Shown one piece after another: positions 1 to 7,766 of a DNA stretch of 64,000 nucleotides. The stretch is from 9FT-COMBO-48-23 sp964400675 (GTDB taxonomy: Bacteria > Chloroflexota > Dehalococcoidia > GIF9 > UBA5629). The stretch covers positions 248,001-312,000 of the forward strand of contig CAYNVO010000002.1 of assembly GCA_964400675.1 (NCBI GenBank), read 5' to 3'. The notes below the pieces were generated by a model, which was given only the letters and a program-made list of their open reading frames with translations, made no database searches and had not been told where the DNA came from. The translations under genes were made by a program, and so were the position numbers. The number at the start of each line of letters is the position of its first letter. The first letter of the stretch is position 1.

Positions 1-1288
1 AATAACCTAAGGCGTGACACAGCGCATTGTTGACAAAGGTGATGTTACCGGCAAGGTCAGCCTCGTAGTAGCCCTCTTCCATCTCTTCCATAATAGTCCG
101 GTATCTCTCCTCTGACCGTCTTAGGGCCTCCTCCATATTCATACGCTCGGTAACGTCACGTCCGACGCCTCTGAAGCCGATTATGTCGCCTTTTTCGTTT
201 CGCACGGGGAAAGCCCAAAATTCAGCTATGCCGGTATTGCCATCTTTTCGGATGACTTTAAAAGTAACGGCTTCGCTTGGCCGGCCTGTGAGATACACCT
301 GATTGAAGGCTTCGTACACTTTTTCTACATCTTCAGGAGCAGTGTAAACCTTATAATTATTTCCTATCAGGTCTTCTCTGGAATATCCTAGATTGTGGCA
401 ATTGGCATCGTTTACGAAGGTAGAATTACCAGCCAGGTCAACCTCGAAGTAACCATCATGTATATCCTCCAGTACGGTCCGGTATCTCTCTTCTGAGCGT
501 ATTAGCGCCTCTTCCATTTGCGCACGTTCGGTGATGTCATGGCTAACACCACGGAATCCGATTATCTCTCCCTTGTCATTTCGCCTGGGAAATACTGAGG
601 TCTCGGCAAATCTTTTGATCCCGTCCTTTTGGGTTATTTTGTAATGCAGGTTCCGGATTGGCTTGCCTGTACGGAAAACTCGATTAAAGGCTTTATACAC
701 TTTATCTACGTCTTCAGCATTGGTATGTGCCCGATAATTTATCCCTGCCATCTCTTTCCTGGAGTATCCCAGCTGGCGGCATACCGCATCATTGAAGGAT
801 GTGAAATTGCCGGCAAGGTCTACCTCCCAGTAGCCTTCTTGCATGTCTTCCAGGATGGTCCGGTACTTATTCTCTGATTCTAGAAGTGCTTCTTCTGAGC
901 GCTTGCGCTCGGTGATGTCCTGTGCATAGCCTATCAGACCAGATATGGAGCCATCTTTGTCGAAAATTGGAATCTTGTCTGTCTGTACCCATCTTGTGCC
1001 GCTTGCGGATTCATATTGTTCTATTATATTAAGTTTGGGGCGTCCTGATTTAAAGACTTCCTGGTCGTCATCTGTCATGGCTTGTGCTATCTTGGCCGAA
1101 TAGAAGTCAAAAACTGTTTTTCCTGCAAATTCTTCTTCAGAAAGTTGAAGTGCTTCAGCAAATGCCTTATTGACACGCATAAATTTTCCATCTTTATCTT
1201 TATAGAAAATTATTATCGGAGCAGAATTTATGATGAGTCTGAATTCCTGTTCCTGCTGCTCTTTTGTTTTATTTTTATTATCTTTCAT
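1..1288 (-). CDS. Multi-PAS sensory protein, 3' part cut by window edge
   Basis: The reverse strand is open from an ATG at 1288 to the window edge, about 429 codons. The ATG has AGAGGG nine bases upstream. The translation shows a short lysine/glutamine-rich head and then PAS modules in series. At least three are complete, each ending in a PAC-type DITER or DVTER motif (ends near residues 130, 255 and 380), and a fourth is truncated. PAS modules bind small ligands or cofactors and pass signals to a C-terminal output domain, which lies outside the window, so kinase or cyclase cannot be decided. The modules closely resemble those of the PAS-GGDEF protein at 45462. It is the last visible gene of an operon with the receiver and HD-GYP genes upstream (gap 85 bases), which suggests cyclic di-GMP or two-component signalling. 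Confidence 0.85.
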   Translation of the reverse strand, partial: MKDNKNKTKEQQEQEFRLIINSAPIIIFYKDKDGKFMRVNKAFAEALQLSEEEFAGKTVFDFYSAKIAQAMTDDDQEVFKSGRPKLNIIEQYESASGTRWVQTDKIPIFDKDGSISGLIGYAQDITERKRSEEALLESENKYRTILEDMQEGYWEVDLAGNFTSFNDAVCRQLGYSRKEMAGINYRAHTNAEDVDKVYKAFNRVFRTGKPIRNLHYKITQKDGIKRFAETSVFPRRNDKGEIIGFRGVSHDITERAQMEEALIRSEERYRTVLEDIHDGYFEVDLAGNSTFVNDANCHNLGYSREDLIGNNYKVYTAPEDVEKVYEAFNQVYLTGRPSEAVTFKVIRKDGNTGIAEFWAFPVRNEKGDIIGFRGVGRDVTERMNMEEALRRSEERYRTIMEEMEEGYYEADLAGNITFVNNALCHALGY

Positions 1289-1373
1289 CTCCACGGTCCC
1301 TCTCTAATCACATCTCACATTGTGTTATATATGCTGAGCACGGGGTATTTCAGGGATTTGTCCGTACGTATAT

Positions 1374-2498
1374 TTAGAACGGATCTTTCTTCCCCTCCGG
1401 CTTTTTTAATTTGGGCATGAAGTTGGTAGCTTTTTTACCCTTGTTTGTCAGGCTCAGGAAAGTATCGACTATGTTAGGGTCGAACTGCTTTCCTTTACCC
1501 CTCTCTAGTTCGGAGCAGGCGTCTTCGGTGGGCATTGCCGGTCGGTATGGGCGGTCTGAGGTCATGGCATCATAGGCGTCAGCCACAGCTAAAGCAAGAG
1601 CTCCTTGTGACAGTATATTGTTGTAGGCTTCAGTAACTGCACTTATGCTTGCGCCCGGTGTCATCTGTTTGCCCGATAGCCCATCGGGATAGCCGGTGCC
1701 ATCATAGCGCTCGTGGTGATGCCGGACCATCTCGAGTATTTCCTTATCTTCTACTATAGGGCTCAGGATTCGTTCTCCAATTTCGCAGTGCGACTTCACC
1801 AGTTCGAACTCTTCGCTGGTGAGCTTACCCGGCTTGTTCAGGATTAATTCGCTCACTCCTATCTTGCCGACGTCGTGGAGCAATCCAGCCATTCTTATCT
1901 TCTCGACCGTGGCTTTCGGAACGTCCAGCTCTTGCGCTACGGTGACGGCTATTTCTGTCACCCTCTCTGAATGCCCGTGAGTGTATTTGTCCTTGGCTTC
2001 CAGCGCGTAAGCCAGCGAGGCGGTGGAATTGAGAAACGACTGGCGTATTTTCTGGGTTTGCTCTTCAACTCTCTGTTCCAGGTGAAGCTGGTAGTCTCTG
2101 TTTTCAATTATAAGCTCCCTTTTCTCCAGAGCTCTGTCCAGGCTGAGCGAGAGCACGTTTAGCTCAACCGGTTTGATGATGTAGTCGTAGGCACCCATTC
2201 TCATCAGGCTTATAGCTGTCTGGACGTCGGCTACGGCGGTTATCATGATGACGGCAGTATCCGGATACATGGCTTTAATTTCTTGCAATACATCGTGTCC
2301 GGATTTACCTGGCATCATAATATCCAGTAAAACCAGGTCAACATGGTCAGTTTTTAATATCTTCAAGGCGTTGTTGCCATCAGGTGCGGTGAGGCAGTGG
2401 TAGCCGTTATCGGCTAGTTTACGGGAAAGGATTTCTCTTACCCGTAACTCATCATCCACGATTAATATTTTCGCCTTGTTCTTGTTGCCAGTGCTCAT
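1374..2498 (-). CDS. Response regulator with HD-GYP cyclic di-GMP phosphodiesterase domain
   Basis: 374 residues. Residues 8-120 are a CheY-like receiver with acidic pair D15/D16 and phosphoacceptor D59. A coiled linker follows (about 125-155), then an HD-GYP domain with H208-D209 and HHERYDGTGYP at 261-271. HD-GYP enzymes hydrolyse cyclic di-GMP to pGpG or GMP using a bimetal centre, so phosphorylation probably gates turnover of the second messenger. Oddity: between the GYP loop and the ADAYDAMTSDRPYR helix there are two successive 17-residue copies of the helix-leading segment (282-298 and 299-315), where the family usually has one. The start overlaps the upstream receiver gene by 4 bases (ATGA), so translation is coupled. 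The function is well supported by motifs; the effect of the insert is unknown. Confidence 0.93.
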   Translation of the reverse strand: MSTGNKNKAKILIVDDELRVREILSRKLADNGYHCLTAPDGNNALKILKTDHVDLVLLDIMMPGKSGHDVLQEIKAMYPDTAVIMITAVADVQTAISLMRMGAYDYIIKPVELNVLSLSLDRALEKRELIIENRDYQLHLEQRVEEQTQKIRQSFLNSTASLAYALEAKDKYTHGHSERVTEIAVTVAQELDVPKATVEKIRMAGLLHDVGKIGVSELILNKPGKLTSEEFELVKSHCEIGERILSPIVEDKEILEMVRHHHERYDGTGYPDGLSGKQMTPGASISAVTEAYNNILSQGALALAVADAYDAMTSDRPYRPAMPTEDACSELERGKGKQFDPNIVDTFLSLTNKGKKATNFMPKLKKPEGKKDPF

Positions 2499-2878
2499 TT
2501 CGCTGCCAGCTCCTTTTCAACTACATCGATTATCTCATCCGGTCTGAAAGGCTTGGCTAAATACGGTCTTCCCGATGAGGTGAGGAAATCATTAGTTTCC
2601 TCAGTCATTGTGTCGCCGGTAATAAATATAATTTTGTTGGCTGTGTCCGGTCGTTCCTTGTTCAGGGTCTCGTAGAGCTTCATGCCACTGAGGCCGAACA
2701 TTTTGAGGTCAACTATAAGTAGGTCGTAAGCCTTTTCATCGAGCTCGGCTAAGGCGGCTTTTCCGTCGGGCACGGTATGTGTTTGATGCCCCTTGCCTGA
2801 TATGATTCTGGACAGGATATTGCGAATTGCTGGCTCATCATCCACAATCAATATATTCCTCTCTTTACATGAAATCAT
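2495..2878 (-). CDS. Stand-alone response regulator receiver domain protein
   Basis: 127 residues covering just one CheY-like receiver domain: acidic residues D13/D14, phosphoacceptor D57 in LIVDLKM, switch threonine in the FITGDT strand, and lysine in LAKPF near residue 110. There is no output domain, so it probably acts by protein contact or as a phosphate sink or relay for the flanking receiver proteins. It ends in a 4-base overlap with the HD-GYP gene and starts 10 bases after the HTH-receiver gene, so the three are one transcript. The partner kinase is not identifiable here; the multi-PAS protein downstream is a candidate if it carries a kinase domain beyond the edge. Confidence 0.9.
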   Translation of the reverse strand: MISCKERNILIVDDEPAIRNILSRIISGKGHQTHTVPDGKAALAELDEKAYDLLIVDLKMFGLSGMKLYETLNKERPDTANKIIFITGDTMTEETNDFLTSSGRPYLAKPFRPDEIIDVVEKELAAK

Positions 2879-2888
2879 GTTTCACCTC

Positions 2889-3458
2889 CTATCGCCCGTT
2901 GCCGGCTTTATTATTATTGTTGAACATTGGCTGCTGATTAAAGGTATGTACGGCCTGCAGTATCTCATTATCGGTAAAAGGCTTAATCATTATCATAAAC
3001 GGTCCGTACTCCTTGGCTTTTTTGAGCAATTCGCTGTCAGGATAGCCGGTGATGATGGCTACAGGCACTTGCCTGTCTATGCTGCGGATGCGGTGGAAAA
3101 GCTCGCTGCCGTCAAGTTCAGGCATTGACAGGTCGAGAAAAATTAAATCGAAGTGTTGCCTGGCGACAAGCTCCAGTGCCTCAAGGCTGCTTAGCATTGT
3201 CGTTACATGATAACCGTTTTTTTCAAGGCTATCTCTGAAGAGCTGACCGATGACAGGTTCGTCGTCAATAACTAATATGTGGGCTGGCCTGCCCACTGTT
3301 TGTTGAAACAGCCATTTATCGATCTGGTCTTTGTCGAACCGGAACTGCTTGCCGATTTTAATTGCCGGTATCTCGCCCTTGTTTGCCTTTCGTATCACCG
3401 TTGTGTGGTTCAGCTTGAGATACCTCGCCAGCTCGTGAGGAGTAAGCAGCTCTTGCAT
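2889..3458 (-). CDS. Excisionase-type HTH DNA-binding domain fused to a receiver domain
   Basis: 189 residues. Residues 1-52 form a helix-turn-helix of the HTH_17/excisionase (MerR-like) kind: LTPHELARYLKLN, then a recognition stretch and IGKQFRF wing. Residues 60-175 are a CheY-like receiver with D65/D66 and phosphoacceptor D109. Most response regulators carry the receiver first; here the DNA-binding part comes first. It is the first gene of the signalling operon. The ATG at 3458 follows GGAGG by nine bases and a sigma70-like promoter at 3491-3519. Three 10-bp direct repeats lie further upstream at 3565-3594 and may be binding sites for this protein or another regulator (inference). Such a protein likely controls transcription when phosphorylated. 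Confidence 0.9.
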   Translation of the reverse strand: MQELLTPHELARYLKLNHTTVIRKANKGEIPAIKIGKQFRFDKDQIDKWLFQQTVGRPAHILVIDDEPVIGQLFRDSLEKNGYHVTTMLSSLEALELVARQHFDLIFLDLSMPELDGSELFHRIRSIDRQVPVAIITGYPDSELLKKAKEYGPFMIMIKPFTDNEILQAVHTFNQQPMFNNNNKAGNGR

Positions 3459-3490
3459 ATTGTAATGCCTCCTTTTGGGGTTATGGGGAT

Positions 3491-3519
3491 ATGATAGCTA
3501 TATTATGGGTACTTGTCAA
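3491..3519 (-). promoter_or_regulatory. Sigma70-type promoter of the HTH-receiver signalling operon
   Basis: Read on the minus strand: TTGACA at 3519-3514, a 17-base spacer, then TATCAT at 3496-3491. This is a perfect -35 box with a good -10 box, placed about 33 bases before the ATG at 3458. It fits one transcript for the four signalling genes. Confidence 0.75.
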
Positions 3520-3564
3520 TACTTTTGATGTTTTTAGTTAATAATGATGCATAAGAGTAGTATA

Positions 3565-3594
3565 AAGCATTTATAAGCATTTATAAGCATTTAT
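3565..3594. repeat. Three tandem copies of the 10-bp unit AAGCATTTAT
   Basis: Three exact head-to-tail copies of AAGCATTTAT, period 10 bp, so each copy faces the same side of the helix. They sit about 45-75 bp upstream of the -35 box of the signalling operon. A phased iteron array at this distance looks like a regulator binding region, but slippage in AT-rich DNA cannot be excluded. Confidence 0.8.
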
Positions 3595-3862
3595 GTAACA
3601 GGCGAGCGAACGTATTTATAAAGAGTAGTAAGTTACATGTTACTAATTTCCTGATACTAATGTACTGGATAAGTGCGGGTGTTTTGTTCAAGCGGATGTC
3701 ATGTGGTGTTATCGAGTGAATCTAGTACTAAGTTGCGGTAATAAGCGTAATTATTTCCCGTCCATGGTGAGCTTGTCGAACCATGAGACGTTGCCCTTCG
3801 ACAGGCTCAGGGTGAGCGTAACCGTGGCAGCCTTTATATTACGGTCTTTATTGCAATAAGTA

Positions 3863-4984
3863 CTAGGTACCCAGTTCACTGCGGATGCCGATGAAGGAAA
3901 GCAGGTTATCACGGGCGACCATGCCGATTATGTTACCGTCCTTAACTACTGGAAGTTGATTGATATTCTGTTCTGTCAATATCCTCAGTACGGTGGACAG
4001 GTCTTCGTCGGGGCTGACCGACTTTAGCTTTGTGAATGGTGTCATAGCTTCCGCCGCTGTTTTTGTAGGCCATTGCTCGCGGGGGACTGCCTTGATGTTG
4101 TGTATGGTGATGATTCCCAGGATGCGGCTGTGTTGTACCATCGGGAAGCAGCGATGCCCTGAAGTCAAGATTTGCTCATTTACCAGTTGTTGTATTGTGA
4201 GCTCCGGCTGCACAATCGGGCAGTCGTGTGTCATCAACTCACTCGTCTTGTGACCTTTGAGTATATCCTGAAGGGCTAGCTGGCGGTAGCTGTTGGCGGC
4301 GGCATTTTCCAAAAACCAACCGATGAAAGCCAGCCACAGCCCATTTATCCAGGCACCGAAGAAAATTAGGGCTATGCCGGTTAAGATTAGTAGATAACCA
4401 ATTCCCCTGCCTACGTTGGATGCTATACGGGTAGATTTACGCAGGTCTCGGTTTTGCCACCATAATAATGAGCGGAGCACACGACCGCCGTCGAGCGGGA
4501 ATCCAGGGATAAGGTTGAAGGCAGCCAGAAAGATGTTTATCCACCCCAGCCAGAAAGACATTGCTTTTATGAATTCAGGTAAATCTATCAGCCAGTACCA
4601 GATGGCGAGGAATATACCACCTAATACCAGGCTGCCAAGTGGGCCGGCTAAAGCCATACGCAGTTCAACTTGAGGTTGTTTGGGTTCCTCAGTCATTTGA
4701 GATACACCGCCGAAGATGAAGAGGTTTATAGAGTGAATTGGGATTCCCGCCGCTTGAGCTACCAGGCTATGCATTAGCTCATGGACCAGAACAGAGCCGA
4801 AGAATAGCAGGCTGGTCAACACGCCGGCGGCTATTGAGGCAGCCAGGCTCCAGTGCGGATAAGTAGCCGAGAAATAGCCAGCAGTCAGTGACCAGACAAT
4901 CAGCACGAAGATGATAAACCAGGAGTAATGTAACCTGAGAGGTATACCGAATGCCTTGCCTATGGATATACCTTCTGTCAGCAT
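3863..4984 (-). CDS. Site-2-protease-type zinc metalloprotease (M50) with CBS pair
   Basis: 373 residues. The N-terminal two thirds form a polytopic membrane domain with the M50 active-site helix HELMH (H68, E69, H72) and the second motif FPLDGGRVLRS with D165. Residues about 245-370 contain two CBS domains, which sense adenine nucleotides in other families. Proteins of this layout resemble the Rip3/SpoIVFB-like group that cleaves substrates within the membrane to release signals. Length and order match that family. It is the last gene of the minus-strand run, 54 bases after the C_GCAxxG_C_C gene. The substrate cannot be told from sequence; the neighbouring single-anchor membrane protein at 5587 is one speculative candidate. 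Confidence 0.9.
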   Translation of the reverse strand: MLTEGISIGKAFGIPLRLHYSWFIIFVLIVWSLTAGYFSATYPHWSLAASIAAGVLTSLLFFGSVLVHELMHSLVAQAAGIPIHSINLFIFGGVSQMTEEPKQPQVELRMALAGPLGSLVLGGIFLAIWYWLIDLPEFIKAMSFWLGWINIFLAAFNLIPGFPLDGGRVLRSLLWWQNRDLRKSTRIASNVGRGIGYLLILTGIALIFFGAWINGLWLAFIGWFLENAAANSYRQLALQDILKGHKTSELMTHDCPIVQPELTIQQLVNEQILTSGHRCFPMVQHSRILGIITIHNIKAVPREQWPTKTAAEAMTPFTKLKSVSPDEDLSTVLRILTEQNINQLPVVKDGNIIGMVARDNLLSFIGIRSELGT

Positions 4985-5038
4985 ATCAATTTTTCCTTTT
5001 TGCGGTATTGATTACGATGTTCCTTGCCAGCCTTGAGT

Positions 5039-5572
5039 CTAAGATTTTCCCGCCTTCTGCTTTTGAGCTTCTCTTTCCCTTTCTTCCAGTATGATTTTTG
5101 TTGCCATCTTGGCTACTTCCCCGACAAGGGTTGAACATTTTTCCGGCATATCCGCTTTTAGTGCTGCTTCCATTTCGGCTGGTTCGTAAAGATTGAAGAA
5201 TCTGCCGACAATCTTTGTCTGGATGTCGGCACATCGGCAGGCACCGTATTTTTCAACAAACTGGTCATGCAGTTTCTTAGATAGTATGCATGCCTTTAGC
5301 TGTTTCATCATGTTGCCAAAATCCTCTTTTTTCCTGCCAAAGAGGTAGCTTATGGCCATAGTGCCACCAGAGAGGGCACCGCAATGTCCGTCTCCGGTTA
5401 ATCCAACACCATCGGCGAGACCGGTCGCAGCTTTGAATACGTCATCGTTTTCGATGCCGAGCGCTTCGAAGATGCCGGCAATGGTGCATTGAGGACAGTT
5501 GCCGCTTTTTAGTTCATGTTGTTTGGCGCTTTCAAAAGCCCTGTTTAGAATCTCATTTGCTGATGTTTCCAT
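5039..5572 (-). CDS. C_GCAxxG_C_C family redox-type protein
   Basis: 177 residues. The family pattern is seen as CPQCTIAGIFEALG near residue 26 and then TGDGHCGALSGG near 75, with further cysteines in the C-terminal half (ACILSKKL and GACRCAD segments). Members of this family (Pfam Cys-rich redox-active proteins) are common in anaerobes and are thought to bind metal or carry redox cysteines; no reaction is established. The ATG at 5572 follows GAGGAG by seven bases. It starts 14 bases after the anchored protein gene and is probably co-transcribed with it. The C-terminal tail is lysine- and glutamate-rich and probably helical. Confidence 0.85.
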   Translation of the reverse strand: METSANEILNRAFESAKQHELKSGNCPQCTIAGIFEALGIENDDVFKAATGLADGVGLTGDGHCGALSGGTMAISYLFGRKKEDFGNMMKQLKACILSKKLHDQFVEKYGACRCADIQTKIVGRFFNLYEPAEMEAALKADMPEKCSTLVGEVAKMATKIILEEREREAQKQKAGKS

Positions 5573-5586
5573 GTATTTACTCCTCT

Positions 5587-6195
5587 TTATTTGAAGATTT
5601 GTGCCCAGAGCGATATCCTGTGTTGTTCTATAATCGTACGCTGTTTCTCTACCTGAACAGGAACCTCCCGATATTCGGTAATCTCCTTATACCTCGTCAC
5701 TTGCTGTGTCTCAGTCCATTGTGTTGCTAAGTATATGTAGCAGTCTTGCCCCCACATTACACTCTCCTGGAATCTGGCACGGTATCGCCCCTGTGGAAGC
5801 GGCAAATCGATGCTGCCTCTATTACCCAGTGATTCCCAGATGATGTGATTTGCCGCATTGAAAATCACAAAGCTACCGGGGAACGGATTCTCGAAATTAC
5901 CAACCAGCTTTGCGTCAGGTCTGTCGATGTTGAATGGGATTACGATTCCACTGGGTACCACTTTATAAAACCCGTCAGCGAAGGCTTCGGTTTTTTCGTA
6001 GACTTCTTCTGTTATATACGGTTCACTCACCGAATAGGCTTCCTGCTGCATCTCGGTGACGTAGTAGGTCTCTATAGTCTCGGTGGATATTACCTTGAGG
6101 GGTAGAGCAAAGATGATAGCAATAAAGGCAAAAGCGGTGATGATACCGGCGACTAATGGTTTCCAGTTGTATGTTTTATTTTCCCGGAACTTCAT
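5587..6195 (-). CDS. Single-pass membrane-anchored protein of unknown function
   Basis: 202 residues from the ATG at 6195, chosen because GGAG lies six bases upstream; a TTG at 6207 in frame is less likely. One membrane segment at about residues 14-35, then a stretch rich in E, T, Y and V that looks extended or coiled, then a beta-rich domain (about 75-150, FENPFPGSFVIFNAANHIIWES), and a second E/V/Q-rich stretch near the C-terminus. The two similar flanking stretches could pair as a stalk. No family is recognised. It probably lies outside the membrane with a short cytoplasmic head. It sits between the GNAT gene and the C_GCAxxG_C_C gene on the same strand. Confidence 0.7.
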   Translation of the reverse strand: MKFRENKTYNWKPLVAGIITAFAFIAIIFALPLKVISTETIETYYVTEMQQEAYSVSEPYITEEVYEKTEAFADGFYKVVPSGIVIPFNIDRPDAKLVGNFENPFPGSFVIFNAANHIIWESLGNRGSIDLPLPQGRYRARFQESVMWGQDCYIYLATQWTETQQVTRYKEITEYREVPVQVEKQRTIIEQHRISLWAQIFK

Positions 6196-6285
6196 ATCCA
6201 TCTCCAAGAGAAAGCTTTAGAGTTTATGTGGTTGGTGATGAGAGGTAAACGATATTGCCTCTGTTTGTCTGCTCAGAATTATAGC

Positions 6286-6771
6286 TTAAATAAACCGTTT
6301 TTGGAAAACAAGTTTATCATCGCCGGGCGCATAGAAATCGGCAATGCGGCAAGCCTGTTCGTAGCCTTGGGCTCGGTAAAAGAGTCTTGTTGTCTCATAT
6401 GCTGGCTTGGAGGATGTCTCGACTAGAGCCAGCCTGCCATTGCTTTTTTTAATGTTAACCTCGGCGAAATTCAGCAGGACTTTGCCTATGCCCTGTTTTT
6501 GTTGTTCTGGAGCTACTGCCAGCCAGTATATATCCCAGGTGCCTTCAGTCAGTGGTGTAGGGCCGTAGCAAATGTATCCAGAAATCGATGAGCTTACTTC
6601 TGCCACGAAGACATAATAGCCCGACCGAGTCGAATTTCTCAGGTAGCTATCGAGAACTTCTTCGGCTACATCTACCTCGGCCGGCGTGAATTCCGGAATA
6701 TTACGTAACACCTGGATTATTTCAGGTTTGTCATCGCTGTTCATCGACCTGACTTTTGGCTTCATTGTCAT
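6286..6771 (-). CDS. GNAT family N-acetyltransferase
   Basis: 161 residues with the GNAT fold: acetyl-CoA motif A reads VAPEQQKQGIGKVLL (QxxGxG/A type) around residue 95, followed by the helix and the C-terminal ARLFYRAQGYEQA-like strand. GNAT enzymes move an acetyl group from acetyl-CoA to an amine. It overlaps the upstream ATP-grasp ligase by 4 bases and closes the aminomutase operon, so an amine made by that pathway is the natural candidate substrate (inference). It is much shorter than the beta-lysine acetyltransferase AblB and does not obviously belong to that family. An in-frame ATG two codons later is an alternative start. Confidence 0.88.
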   Translation of the reverse strand: MTMKPKVRSMNSDDKPEIIQVLRNIPEFTPAEVDVAEEVLDSYLRNSTRSGYYVFVAEVSSSISGYICYGPTPLTEGTWDIYWLAVAPEQQKQGIGKVLLNFAEVNIKKSNGRLALVETSSKPAYETTRLFYRAQGYEQACRIADFYAPGDDKLVFQKRFI

Positions 6772-7766
6772 CGTTTCTCAAGTGCAAGCTGTACAATCTG
6801 TTCAATGAATTGATTATAGGTCATCCCGGCAGCCTGCGCTTGAAGTGCTGCGCCGGCGTCAGGGGATATATCAGGATTGGGATTTACCTCTATTACTTTA
6901 AGCTGCTCTTCGGCATTGAGTCGGAAATCGACCCTGGCGTAACCGCGAGAGCCCAGCAATCTGAAGGCGAGAAGGGCAGTCTGAGCTATGCGTTCTCGCA
7001 GCTCATTATCTATTTCGGCAGGACAGACCGCTTTGGTATGCTTGAAATAGATGCTTTGCGGGTCCCACTTGGCGGCAAAACTGAGAATCCTTGGTATATC
7101 AGGGGGCAGGGAATAGACTATTTCAGAAACAGGCAAGGCTTTCGGTTCGCTGGTTCCGAGTACTGTGATGTTGAATTCACGGCCATCAACAAATTCCTCC
7201 ACCAGTGCCCTTCTGCCGAAACGTTTGTCGAGTGCTGTAACTTGCTTGTCCAGTGAAGCGAAGTCATTTACTACGCTTTCCTGTGATATACCGTTGCTTC
7301 CGTCCTCTGCACATGGCTTGACGATACATGGATAGTTGAGGTGGAACAAAGATGTGGTCTTTGCCCCCAGTAACTGGTATCTTGGTGTGTCTATCCCCAT
7401 TGCTTCCAGACGTGCTTTTGTCTTTGCTTTATCTAGCCCTAAAGATAAGGCGCTTCCTGTGCAGCCAGTGTAGTTTAGCCCCAGATCGGAAAGAAAATTG
7501 ACTAGGTCCGCCTCCGTCTCGGGATAGCCGTCAAATCCTTCGAAGAGATTGAAGACTAAATCGGCATCTAATCCTTTCAGGCTTTCTTTAGCTGAGTTGA
7601 GTGGAGGTAGCAGGGATAGTCGAACAGTAGGGTATCCGGATTCAATCAGGGCTTGGTGAATTGCCTCCACTCCATCCAGGATGGCGAGCGATGCCTTTTT
7701 TTCTACAGGGTCTGTATACAGGTCAGGGCTCGGCGTGTTATAGATGATTGCTATCCTTTGACGCAC
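6768..7766 (-). CDS. ATP-grasp ligase, D-Ala-D-Ala ligase type (second copy)
   Basis: 332 residues from a GTG at 7766 (AAAGG upstream). ATP-grasp architecture: an N-terminal domain with VFNLFEGFDGYPETEADL, central domain with YPCIVKPCAEDGSNGIS (ATP-binding lysine and glycine-rich loop) and VEEFVDGREFNITVLG, and C-terminal Mg-binding VDFRLN...VIEVNPNPDIS. The fold joins a carboxylate, activated as acyl phosphate, to an amine. It is close in style to D-Ala-D-Ala ligase but the genomic setting is not cell wall. It overlaps the first ligase by 16 bases and the GNAT by 4. Two different ligases in one operon suggest two successive amide bonds or a heterodimer. Confidence 0.9.
   Translation of the reverse strand: MRQRIAIIYNTPSPDLYTDPVEKKASLAILDGVEAIHQALIESGYPTVRLSLLPPLNSAKESLKGLDADLVFNLFEGFDGYPETEADLVNFLSDLGLNYTGCTGSALSLGLDKAKTKARLEAMGIDTPRYQLLGAKTTSLFHLNYPCIVKPCAEDGSNGISQESVVNDFASLDKQVTALDKRFGRRALVEEFVDGREFNITVLGTSEPKALPVSEIVYSLPPDIPRILSFAAKWDPQSIYFKHTKAVCPAEIDNELRERIAQTALLAFRLLGSRGYARVDFRLNAEEQLKVIEVNPNPDISPDAGAALQAQAAGMTYNQFIEQIVQLALEKR

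Larger units (their letters stand above)
3459..3862. other. 404-bp intergenic region: promoter, iterons and an inverted repeat
   Basis: This gap holds the signalling-operon promoter and the 10-bp iterons described separately. At 3769-3808 there is an inverted repeat with arms GAGCTTGTCGAA and TTCGACAGGCTC (11 of 12 complementary, the odd pair G-U), of a kind found scattered between genes in many genomes. I see no open reading frame worth calling. Confidence 0.7.

Noticed and set aside
3565..3594. Short repeats as a CRISPR array
   Set aside because: Units are only 10 bp and have no spacers; no cas genes are nearby.
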